This document shows, piece after piece, positions 1 through 7,154 of a stretch of DNA of 64,000 nucleotides. The translations under genes were made by a program, and so were the position numbers. This DNA is from Flavitalea sp966112615. GTDB taxonomy: Bacteria; Bacteroidota; Bacteroidia; Chitinophagales; Chitinophagaceae. The stretch's first letter is position 1; every line of letters starts with the position of its first letter. The notes under the pieces are model-generated. The model saw only the letters and a program-made list of their open reading frames with translations. It ran no database searches and had not been told where the DNA came from. The stretch is from assembly GCA_966112615.1 (NCBI GenBank), contig CBHWDO010000002.1, positions 186,001-250,000 on the forward strand, given 5' to 3'.

Positions 1-177
1 GGGGCATAGGGTTAGGAGATAGGAGTTGGGAGTTGGGAGTTGGGAGTTGAAAAGAAGGAAAAATTAAAAATGAAAAATGCATTTAATGCAGGATTACCGA
101 CTAAATGCATTTTTCATTTTTACTTTTTCATTTTTACCGTTCAGCCCGCTTCGCTTCGCTCGCGTTCTGCCCGTTAA
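1..177. repeat. Composite intergenic repeat: 7-bp tandem array, AT-rich palindrome, GC-rich element
   Basis: Three repeat types lie side by side with no gene. Positions 22-49 are four perfect copies of GGAGTTG. Positions 59-135 form an AT-rich inverted repeat built from the words AAAAAT and GAAAAATGCATTTA and their complements; its core matches the one at 3195-3271. Positions 138-173 are a GC-rich element with two copies of the word CGTTC(A/T)GCCCG. It ends four bases before the stop codon of the rhodanese gene, and its last 32 bases are repeated exactly at 30945-30976. Confidence 0.85.
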
Positions 178-489
178 TTAAATCTTTGCATTAAGAGAAT
201 CCCATGATCCTCCATTATAACATTCAATGCCTGCATTTTTAAGTGTGGTAGCAGCCATCCCGCTTCTTGCTCCGCTTCTGCAGCAGGTAATGATAGCTTT
301 GTTTTTCTTTTTTAGTTCAGGAACTTTCGACATGATCAGGTCAACCGGGATATTGATAGACCCCTTGATATGGCCCGACTGATATTCACCAGGAGTTCTT
401 ACGTCAACAATGATTGCACCATCGTTTATGAGTTTTTTATAGTCCGCGGCTGGTCCCATTCCCAGCATTGATTTCAGCATATCCAGCAT
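178..489 (-). CDS. Rhodanese-like domain protein
   Basis: Single-domain rhodanese of 103 residues, the size of GlpE/PspE-type sulfurtransferases. The family moves sulfane sulfur from thiosulfate or persulfides to thiol acceptors in the cytoplasm or periplasm. Visible motifs are DVRTPGEY (29-36), GHIKGSINIP (39-48) and the active-site loop CRSGAR with catalytic Cys70. I chose the ATG at 489 rather than an ATG at 552. A promoter-like CATCTTTG (one mismatch to TAnnTTTG, minus strand, 509-516) lies between them, and residues encoded upstream do not resemble the family. There is no clear signal peptide, although the N-terminus is Met-rich and hydrophobic. Downstream on the minus strand is the composite repeat at 1-177. 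The physiological acceptor is unknown. Confidence 0.88.
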   Translation of the reverse strand: MLDMLKSMLGMGPAADYKKLINDGAIIVDVRTPGEYQSGHIKGSINIPVDLIMSKVPELKKKNKAIITCCRSGARSGMAATTLKNAGIECYNGGSWDSLNAKI

Positions 490-557
490 AGATGTAAATT
501 TTATGATGCAAAGATGGGCAGGAGGAATGGGGAGTATGGTGATAATGGTCACATGTG

Positions 558-637
558 GTAAATCGAAAATCGGTAATCGGAAATACGAAATTGAACGACC
601 CTGTATTCTTTCCGATTACCGATTACCGATTTCCCAT
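558..637. repeat. AATCGG-word inverted repeat between two genes
   Basis: The left arm (560-582) is made of AATCGGTAATCGGAA-type words. The right arm (610-636) is the reverse complement, TTCCGATTACCGATT with a further copy. The arms flank about 27 bases and can form a hairpin between the DUF1080 gene stop (645) and the rhodanese start. No T-run follows, so it is not a classical terminator. It belongs with the other periodic-word repeats in the window. Confidence 0.8.
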
Positions 638-644
638 TTAAGTA

Positions 645-1499
645 CTAATACCTACAATCCGACTCCTTATGCTTCACATAATAACTCTTGTAATTCTTTG
701 CCTTTTTATCCATGCATCCTTCGAGGTTCAGCAACTGGATATTTTTAAATTCAACAGGATGACTTTCACTCTGTAATGAGATCGTTCCTTCTTTCAGTAA
801 TTGACCGTCAATACCAAATTCGGACTCCTGGCCATTTACCATACCATCGCCGATCTGTGGTTTTTCATAAAGTAAAACCTCTTCACCATTGACCCTGTGA
901 CGGATCAGTGAATCTCCATATACTTCCACTTCAGCTTCCACCCACTGATCGCCATGATAGGTTTTTGATTTTGAATTGATACAATGCGTAGTTATCAATT
1001 TTTCATTCATCACTACATTGGTACCTGGTGTACAAAGGTTGCAGGTTGTTCTTGGATCCTTACCGTTTCCTCCCAACAATTGTACTTCGATGGAAACAGG
1101 AAAATCCTGGTCCTTACCCATGGTTTCAGGAGTTTGTCCATGCACCATGATGCCACTGTTCCTGAATGCCCATCCTTCACCTTCATTTGCCTGCTCGCCA
1201 ACAAAGCGATATTGTAATTTAATTCGATAGTAGCTGTATTTGTCTTTGTAAAAGATATGTCCATACCGTGCATTGAACTTATCGTAGCCATCGTATCTGA
1301 CAACCATCTTTCCATCTTCAACCCTGAAAGTATTGGCAAAATTATCACCGGAAGCATAGTGCCTTATTTTAGGCGTCCAGCCAGTAAGATCTTTGCCATT
1401 GAATAAAGAGATCCATGATTCTTTTTGAGCAGACTTTTTTTGCGCAACGCAGGAGGCGCTTAGCAATGTAATCGATAGAAATGTGAGGATGTTTTTCAT
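645..1499 (-). CDS. DUF1080 (3-keto-disaccharide hydrolase-type) lipoprotein
   Basis: 284 residues starting at the ATG at 1499, which gives a clean lipoprotein signal: hydrophobic residues 4-13, then LLSASC with the lipid-modified Cys17. The body matches the DUF1080/3-keto-disaccharide hydrolase fold (a concanavalin-like jelly roll). It opens with the hallmark SLFNGKDLTGW, followed by F-R-V-E-D-G-K-M and the central NSGIMVHGQ motif. Family members are periplasmic or surface lipoproteins acting on glycosides, often in 3-keto-sugar degradation. The neighbouring GH30 glycosidase supports a polysaccharide role, but it is on the other strand. The C-terminus has three Cys (in GCMDKKAKNY and SDCRY). 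Substrate is not predictable from sequence. Confidence 0.85.
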   Translation of the reverse strand: MKNILTFLSITLLSASCVAQKKSAQKESWISLFNGKDLTGWTPKIRHYASGDNFANTFRVEDGKMVVRYDGYDKFNARYGHIFYKDKYSYYRIKLQYRFVGEQANEGEGWAFRNSGIMVHGQTPETMGKDQDFPVSIEVQLLGGNGKDPRTTCNLCTPGTNVVMNEKLITTHCINSKSKTYHGDQWVEAEVEVYGDSLIRHRVNGEEVLLYEKPQIGDGMVNGQESEFGIDGQLLKEGTISLQSESHPVEFKNIQLLNLEGCMDKKAKNYKSYYVKHKESDCRY

Positions 1500-1523
1500 T
1501 GTGGTAAGATAGGAAATTAGCAT

Positions 1524-1623
1524 GAATGGGGAATAGGGAATAGGGAATGGAGAAGAGGACAGAACGAATTGTGTTACACCCGACGTTCTGCCCGCCTGCG
1601 GCGTTCAGCTCGCGTTCTGCCCG
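1524..1623. repeat. GGGAATA/GGGAATGG word array plus GC-rich element
   Basis: Positions 1524-1553 carry four copies of a 7-8 bp word (GAATGGG, GAATAGGG) directly upstream of the DUF1080 gene. Positions 1584-1623 hold the GC-rich element with the word CGTTC(A/T)GCCCG or close variants three times. The complementary arm seen for the same word at 3140-3324 is missing here, so this looks like a half element. Confidence 0.75.
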
Positions 1624-1693
1624 GATGATTTTCATCATGATTAAAATTCTCCGGCCAGACTATTTTCGATGCTTCAAATTCAATTAAGTTGTT

Positions 1694-3139
1694 ATGAATA
1701 TATCTCCATGGATTTCTTTACTGGCATTGCTTTCCCTGGTATCATGTACTTCTTCAAAAAAAATTCCAACACCGCTGGATCCTAAAGAGGTTTCCGTATT
1801 CACTACGGCGATGAACACCGAATACCGCATCAGCAAAACTGCTACCACTTCATTCGCGAAGTTTGGTCAGCCTTTTGAAACGCAGGTTTGCGTATTTGTC
1901 GATCCTTCAAAAACATTTCAAACTTTCCTGGGAATCGGTGGTGCCATTACAGATGCTTCTGCTGAAACACTTGCCAGGCTTTCACAGTCAAAGCAGGATG
2001 AGATCATGAATGCTTACTACAATAAGCAGTCAGGCATTGGATATACACTGGCGCGCACAACCATTCATAGCTGCGACTTTTCAAGCGGTTCATATACTTA
2101 TATAAATGACCATGATACTTCTTTGAGTTCTTTTAATATTGATCATGACCGGAAGTTTAGACTGCCGATGATCAAAAAAGCGCTATCGATTTCCGGTGGA
2201 TTAACCATGTATGTCAGTCCATGGAGTCCTCCTTCATGGATGAAGGATAATAACTCAATGTTGAAAGGAGGTAAGCTGTTACCGCAGTTCAGGCAAAGCT
2301 GGGCAAATTATTATGTGAAGTATATCAGTGAACTTGAAAAAGAAGGTGTTCCGGTTTGGGGATTGTCGGTACAGAATGAACCCATGGCTAAACAAACCTG
2401 GGAGTCATGCATTTTCACCGGTGAAGAAGAAAGAGATTTTATCAGGGAATATCTTGGACCCACTTTGCTTAAATCCGGAATGAAGGATAAGAAGCTGATC
2501 GCCTGGGATCATAACAGGGATCTTATATATCAGCGTGCCAGTACAGTGCTCGATGATCCCGAAGCTGCAAAATATGTTTGGGGCATCGGGTATCATTGGT
2601 ATGAAACATGGACAGGCTCCGATATGCAGTTTGAAAATTTAAAGCGTGTGGCAGAAACCTATCCTTCAAAAAATCTGATCTTTACAGAAGGCACTGTTGA
2701 GAAATTTGATTTTGCAAAGATCAACGACTGGTCGCTCGGAGAGCGATATGGCTATAGTATGGTGCATGATTTTAATGCAGGAACTGTTGGCTGGACCGAC
2801 TGGAATGTATTACTGGATGAAACCGGTGGACCAAACCATGCTGGAAATCTATGCTATGCACCGGTCATTGCTGATACCAGAAATGGCCAGGTTCACTACA
2901 CTAATTCATTCTATTATATCGGGCATTTTTCTAAGTTCATTAAGCCAGGTGCAAAGCGCATTATTGCTTCATCTAACCGCGACCTGCTGGAAACAACTGC
3001 CTTCATCAATCCTGATGGAAGGGTGGTGGTGATTGTTTTGAACAGAAGTAATCAGCCGGTTGAATATAGATTATGGGTGAAGGGGAAGGCTGCGGAAGTG
3101 AAGAGTTTAGCGAGGTCGATACAGAGCCTTGTTTTTTAA
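1694..3139 (+). CDS. Glycoside hydrolase family 30 lipoprotein (glucosylceramidase-like)
   Basis: 481 residues with a lipoprotein signal (LLALLSLVSC). The catalytic TIM barrel shows the GH30 signature: FLGIGGAITDASAETL near residue 78, YVSPWSPPSWMK, the acid/base Glu229 in VQNEP and the nucleophile Glu332 in FTEGT. A short C-terminal beta domain ends in VVVIVLNRSNQPVEYRL, as in subfamily-1-like glucocerebrosidase/beta-glucanase enzymes. It should cleave beta-linked glucosides or related glycans outside the inner membrane. The gene stands alone, with DUF1080 upstream on the other strand. Its stop codon touches the large inverted repeat at 3140. Family assignment is firm; the substrate is not. 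Confidence 0.92.
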   Translation: MNISPWISLLALLSLVSCTSSKKIPTPLDPKEVSVFTTAMNTEYRISKTATTSFAKFGQPFETQVCVFVDPSKTFQTFLGIGGAITDASAETLARLSQSKQDEIMNAYYNKQSGIGYTLARTTIHSCDFSSGSYTYINDHDTSLSSFNIDHDRKFRLPMIKKALSISGGLTMYVSPWSPPSWMKDNNSMLKGGKLLPQFRQSWANYYVKYISELEKEGVPVWGLSVQNEPMAKQTWESCIFTGEEERDFIREYLGPTLLKSGMKDKKLIAWDHNRDLIYQRASTVLDDPEAAKYVWGIGYHWYETWTGSDMQFENLKRVAETYPSKNLIFTEGTVEKFDFAKINDWSLGERYGYSMVHDFNAGTVGWTDWNVLLDETGGPNHAGNLCYAPVIADTRNGQVHYTNSFYYIGHFSKFIKPGAKRIIASSNRDLLETTAFINPDGRVVVIVLNRSNQPVEYRLWVKGKAAEVKSLARSIQSLVF

Positions 3140-3324
3140 GGAGAAGGGAGAATGGGGAATGGGGAATGGGGAATCGGGAATGGCAGAATGCTTCAATGAA
3201 AAATGTAAAATTAAAAATGCATTTATTCGTAGCTCAAAACTAAAAGCATTTTTCATTTTTAATTTTACATTACTCAGGAGCTTGCCATTCCCGATTCCCG
3301 ATTCCCCATTCTCCATTCCCGATT
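3140..3324. repeat. Nested 185-bp inverted repeat
   Basis: The outer arms are 3140-3185 (GGGGAAT and GGGAATGG words ending in GGCA) and 3283-3324 (TGCCATTCCCGATTCC onward). The inner arms are 3195-3225 and 3241-3271, made of AAAAATG/TAAAATT words and their complement. The whole can fold into one long two-tier hairpin. It starts on the base after the GH30 stop codon and ends 22 bases before the TetR start. Confidence 0.9.
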
Positions 3325-3346
3325 TCAGATTATCTTAGCATTTCCC

Positions 3347-3946
3347 ATGAGCCAGGACCAAAAACGAGAAGCCATCATTGAGGCAGCCCTTAAACGATTC
3401 GCGCATTTCGGTGTGGCAAAAACCACTATGACCGAAATCGGGAACGACCTGGCCATTTCAAAAGCATCCCTTTATTATTATTTCCCGGATAAGATCAATC
3501 TGTATGCTGCAGTACTCAAAAGTATTATTGAAGATGCAGACAAAAAGAACGGCCCGGCACTGGACGCTGAAAAAGATCCCTTCAAAGCAATGGACCTTTT
3601 CCTGGAACGACGCACCGACTTCATCATTAAATACCATAACATCCTCGAATTCCTTAAAACCCGTCCTGGAATTCCTGAAGAACTGATGCCGTTATTTGGA
3701 GAAGTCAAGGCAAATGAAATGAAGAAGATCAGCTCTATCGTTCAAAAAGGTATTGACTCGGGCACCTTCAAACCCAATGATTTTAAAGAAAAAGCCTACC
3801 TGCTGTTCGATGCACTCGACGGTTTGAGAAAAAATTCCCTGGAAACCAATTCTTCTTTCTTCCCTGATAAAAAGCAGTTTCTCAACATTTTAAAGCGTGA
3901 AAAACAACTTTCACAAATTTTTTTACGGGGTCTTACCTGCCTCTGA
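3347..3946 (+). CDS. TetR/AcrR family transcriptional regulator (first of tandem pair)
   Basis: 199 residues. The N-terminal helix-turn-helix spans about 8-54, with F-A-H-F-G-V, TTMTEIGNDLAISKASLYYYF as the recognition region and DK closing the domain. The rest is an all-helical ligand and dimer domain without recognisable specificity. It is paralogous to the next gene, which shares KRE-(A/Q)I-EAA-RFAHFGV-KTT-TEI. Both precede an RND efflux operon, the usual place for local repressors. The ATG at 3347 lies just after a weak promoter-like TATCTTAG (3331-3338). Confidence 0.9.
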   Translation: MSQDQKREAIIEAALKRFAHFGVAKTTMTEIGNDLAISKASLYYYFPDKINLYAAVLKSIIEDADKKNGPALDAEKDPFKAMDLFLERRTDFIIKYHNILEFLKTRPGIPEELMPLFGEVKANEMKKISSIVQKGIDSGTFKPNDFKEKAYLLFDALDGLRKNSLETNSSFFPDKKQFLNILKREKQLSQIFLRGLTCL

Positions 3947-3970
3947 TGTTCACCATATATTTTTTTGTCT

Positions 3971-3978
3971 TACTTTTG
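3971..3978 (+). promoter_or_regulatory. -7 promoter element TACTTTTG before second TetR/efflux operon
   Basis: Exact match to the Bacteroidota TAnnTTTG box, 46 bases before the second TetR start. No convincing -33 TTG is seen. It would drive tetR2-tolC-adaptor-RND. The GTCAAA repeats lie between it and the start codon. Confidence 0.5.
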
Positions 3979-4020
3979 ACTTCTGAATTCAAAAAGTCAA
4001 ATAGTCAAACGGTCAAAAAG
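3973..4020. repeat. GTCAAA-word repeats with partial inverted arm in the tetR2 leader
   Basis: The word (A/C)(A/G)GTCAAA occurs three times (about 3993-4018), spaced 8-9 bases apart. The preceding ACTTTTGACTT (3972-3982) can pair with AAGTCAAATAG. It may be an operator for one of the TetR proteins, or another periodic-word element like those elsewhere in the window. Confidence 0.6.
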
Positions 4021-4024
4021 TAAA

Positions 4025-4615
4025 ATGGAGAAAACAGACAAAAGAGAGCAGATCATGGAAGCCGCCATCAGGCGCTTTGCTCATTTTGGTGTGCAGAAGA
4101 CCACCCTGACTGAAATCGCGGATGATCTTGGGATGACCAAACAGTCGCTCATGTATTATTTCACCGACAAGCAGTCGATCGCTGCTGCGGTAGAAATAAT
4201 GATCCTCGATGAATTCTTTTCAATGGTGAATGAGAATCTTTCTAGAACAAATGGATTGGAAGAAGCTCTCTTCAGCCTGATTGAAACCAAAAGGGTGTTC
4301 GTGGAAAAATATTCCATGCTTATGCACGCCGCAAAAAATGAAGGGGTAAACAACCAGTTTCACCAGTCGGAATCACATAAAAAATTTCGTGAAAGAATGA
4401 TCACCATCCTGATCGATGTGCTGAATCAGGCAATGAAAAGTGGCGAGATCAGATCGGCTCACACACAGGAGATCGCTAACGTAGTGTTTGATACTATCAC
4501 TGCATACGAACAATGTGTTGTCAATAAACAGGTAGTCCCCGATCTGAAAGAATTTGACCAGCTCTGTGAACGCCAGCGTGCGGTCATCAGCTTAATGGTT
4601 AACGGTTTAAAGTAA
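4025..4615 (+). CDS. TetR/AcrR family transcriptional regulator (second of tandem pair)
   Basis: 196 residues. The helix-turn-helix at about 8-54 includes TLTEIADDLGMTKQSLMYYF. The C-terminal domain is helical and unassigned. It ends 23 bases before the TolC-family gene on the same strand, so it is probably the first gene of the efflux operon and an autoregulator of it. Its similarity to the upstream TetR over the DNA-binding part suggests tandem duplication followed by divergence of the ligand domain. Confidence 0.9.
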   Translation: MEKTDKREQIMEAAIRRFAHFGVQKTTLTEIADDLGMTKQSLMYYFTDKQSIAAAVEIMILDEFFSMVNENLSRTNGLEEALFSLIETKRVFVEKYSMLMHAAKNEGVNNQFHQSESHKKFRERMITILIDVLNQAMKSGEIRSAHTQEIANVVFDTITAYEQCVVNKQVVPDLKEFDQLCERQRAVISLMVNGLK

Positions 4616-4638
4616 ATAACATTTTTTAAAGAAGAATA

Positions 4639-6033
4639 ATGATCATGAAAGAGCAAACCAACAAGAACAGCATGTTTCTACGATCGCTGTTCCTGCTATC
4701 GACCATGTTGCTCGTGTTCTCTGGAATACGCGCCCAGCAACCGGTTCAGCTTACCCTGAAAGAAGCACTTCAATATGCATTGAAGGAAAACCAGGAAGCG
4801 AGAAAGTCTCAACTCGATATTGAGAACAGCCAGTACCAGATCGATGAAGTGAGATCAAGAGCAATGCCGCAGGTGAACGCATCTGCTGGTATTACCTTCA
4901 ACCCGCTTCTTCAGAAAAGTGCCTTGCCGAATATCTTCGGTCCAAACCCGAATCCAGATGAAACCATCCTGGTTGCATTCGGACAAAAATGGAATTCCAA
5001 CGCAACGCTTTCTTTGAATCAGACCTTGTTTGATCAGTCAGTATTAACTGGTTTGAAAGCAGCAAGAACTACCAAAGAATTCTATCGCGTGAATGCTGCA
5101 CTCACTGAAGAAAACATTATTGAAAAAGTGTCAACAGTATATTACCAGTTGCTGGTACAACGACAGCAGGTAGGTGTAGTTGATACTACCATTCGCAATA
5201 CTCAGAAAGTTCAGCAGGTTTTGCAGGGACAATTTGAAAATGGCCTGGCAAAAAAGATCGACCTTGATCGTATCAAGGTTAATCTTTCTAACCTTAAAAC
5301 ACAACGTCAGAAACTCATCAATGGTGTTACACTCCTGGAGAACCAGTTGAAATTCCTGATCGGTATGCCGATCAACACTCCGATCAATGTTCCGGAGATC
5401 GATCGTAATTCCATCGAGATCCAGGCTGTTGCATTGACAGATACGATCAATGTAAACAATCGTACTGAGTTACAGTTGTTGCGTAAACAAAATGAACTGC
5501 TCAACTTTCAAAAGCAGGCATATAAATCAGAATATTATCCAAGTCTTTCATTGGGCGGTAACTATTCTTACCAGGGATTGGGAAATAAAATGCCTGTCTT
5601 CAAAGGCAAATCACAAGGTGTTAACTGGTTCGATGTATCATCTGTCAGTCTCAACCTGAAGATCCCTATTTTCAATGGTTTTGCCACAAGAGCAAGGGTT
5701 CGACAGGCTGATATCAGCATCAGAAAACTGAATGAAGATATTGAGAACACACAGCTTGCATTGAATCTCGCATACGAGAATGCAAAGACCGAGATCAATA
5801 ACAGCATCATCACGTTAAATACACAGAGAGAGAACGTGGAACTTGCGCAGGAAGTGTATTTCAACACACAGAATAACTATAACAATGGTCTTGCTTCATT
5901 GACAGATCTGCTCAATGCAGAAACTTCTTTAACTGAAGCAAATAATAATCTTTCATCGGCATTGCTCAACTACAAGGTAGCAGAGATCCAGTTGATCAAG
6001 AGCCAGGGACAACTTAAATCACTATTAAACTAA
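4639..6033 (+). CDS. TolC family outer membrane efflux protein
   Basis: 464 residues with a signal peptide (hydrophobic LRSLFLLSTMLLVF, cleavage after IRA). Two OEP repeats follow: the first begins LTLKEALQYALKENQEA, and the second carries NLKIPIFNGFATRARVRQA. It ends in the usual helix VAEIQLIKSQGQLKSLL. It forms the trimeric outer membrane and periplasmic tunnel for the adaptor and RND pump encoded immediately downstream (12 and 29 base gaps). Exported substrates cannot be read from sequence. A second in-frame ATG at 4645 is an alternative start. Confidence 0.93.
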   Translation: MIMKEQTNKNSMFLRSLFLLSTMLLVFSGIRAQQPVQLTLKEALQYALKENQEARKSQLDIENSQYQIDEVRSRAMPQVNASAGITFNPLLQKSALPNIFGPNPNPDETILVAFGQKWNSNATLSLNQTLFDQSVLTGLKAARTTKEFYRVNAALTEENIIEKVSTVYYQLLVQRQQVGVVDTTIRNTQKVQQVLQGQFENGLAKKIDLDRIKVNLSNLKTQRQKLINGVTLLENQLKFLIGMPINTPINVPEIDRNSIEIQAVALTDTINVNNRTELQLLRKQNELLNFQKQAYKSEYYPSLSLGGNYSYQGLGNKMPVFKGKSQGVNWFDVSSVSLNLKIPIFNGFATRARVRQADISIRKLNEDIENTQLALNLAYENAKTEINNSIITLNTQRENVELAQEVYFNTQNNYNNGLASLTDLLNAETSLTEANNNLSSALLNYKVAEIQLIKSQGQLKSLLN

Positions 6034-6045
6034 AGTATCAGAGCG

Positions 6046-7125
6046 ATGAGAAAGAACAAAATTTTTAGAACTATCCTTACAGTGGTAATTCTTGCAGTAA
6101 CCCTGGTGACAATTGGCTGGGTTCTGACCAATAACAAAAAGAAAAATGCAGAGAAGACCGCAGTGGTTGCTCAGACTGCAAACAGCGAAGTAGCTGTTCG
6201 TGTGAGCCCTGTGCAGAAAGAAGAAGTTGCGGGTGACTTCATGGTGAACGGAAATTTCATTCCGGCACAACAATTAAATTTTGCAGCAGAGAATTCTGGT
6301 CGTGTGGTAAATGTACTGGTAGATGAAGGAAGCTATGTTCGCAAAGGACAGGTGCTTGCTACTATCAAAGCAGATGTATTGAGCCTGGACCTGGAAAGTG
6401 CTGAAGCTACTTACCAGAATGCATTGCGCGATAAGCAGCGTTTTGAAAATGCTTTCAAAACAGGTGGTGTTACACAACAGCAGCTCGATCAGGCAAGACT
6501 TCAGCTTCAGACTGCAGAAACAAGACTTGCACAGGCTAAAGTGAGAGTGAGTGATGCAAACGTTCGTTCATCTATCAACGGAATTGTGAATAAGAGAATG
6601 ATCGAGCCTGGTGCAGTAGTAAGTCCGGGTACAGCATTGTTTGAACTTGTTGATGTATCAAGATTGAAACTTGCAGTTACTGTTAATGAATTACAGGTTG
6701 CTAATTTAAAAGTTGGTGATAAGGTTGAAGTTACAGCAAGTGTGTTTCCTGATCAGAAATTCAATGGTAAGGTAACTTTCATTGCTCCTAAATCTGATGC
6801 TTCACTGAATTTCCCGGTTGAAATTGAAATTGCTTCAAACCCGGGAGGAAAGCTGCGTGCAGGTATGTATGGTACTGCTATGTTCGATATGCCAAATAAT
6901 GCTCCTGTAACTACAGTTCCTCGTTCTGCTTTTGTGGGTAGTGTAAGTTCTAACCAGGTTTTTGTACTGGAGAATGGAAATACTGCACGCATCCGGAAAG
7001 TATTGAGCGGAAGAGTATTGGGTGATAAAGTTGAGATCCTTGATGGATTGAATGAAGGTGACCAGGTGGTAGTAAGTGGACAGATCAACCTCGCAGATGG
7101 AAGTAAGGTACAGGTGATCAAGTAA
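6046..7125 (+). CDS. Efflux RND transporter periplasmic adaptor subunit
   Basis: 359 residues. One N-terminal membrane anchor (about 8-26, no lipobox) is followed by a lipoyl-like half motif (VVNVLVDEGSYVRKGQVLATI). A short helical hairpin contains GGVTQQQLDQARLQL, then come the second lipoyl half and beta-barrel (GIVNKRMIEPGAVVSPGTALFELVD) and the membrane-proximal domain. This is the HlyD/AcrA fold linking the TolC tunnel to the inner membrane pump. It is the middle gene of the operon. Confidence 0.93.
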   Translation: MRKNKIFRTILTVVILAVTLVTIGWVLTNNKKKNAEKTAVVAQTANSEVAVRVSPVQKEEVAGDFMVNGNFIPAQQLNFAAENSGRVVNVLVDEGSYVRKGQVLATIKADVLSLDLESAEATYQNALRDKQRFENAFKTGGVTQQQLDQARLQLQTAETRLAQAKVRVSDANVRSSINGIVNKRMIEPGAVVSPGTALFELVDVSRLKLAVTVNELQVANLKVGDKVEVTASVFPDQKFNGKVTFIAPKSDASLNFPVEIEIASNPGGKLRAGMYGTAMFDMPNNAPVTTVPRSAFVGSVSSNQVFVLENGNTARIRKVLSGRVLGDKVEILDGLNEGDQVVVSGQINLADGSKVQVIK

Positions 7126-7154
7126 ATGGCTTTTGCTGAATAAAAGATTAACTA

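Noticed and set aside
1369..1638. 89-codon minus-strand frame upstream of the DUF1080 gene
   Set aside because: It is a reading of the word repeats (SIPYSLFPIH, AERELNAAGGQN) and overlaps the DUF1080 start; not a gene.
3107..3338. Two complementary 69-codon frames over the 185-bp palindrome
   Set aside because: Both come from the inverted repeat itself, translating to mirrored low-complexity peptides.
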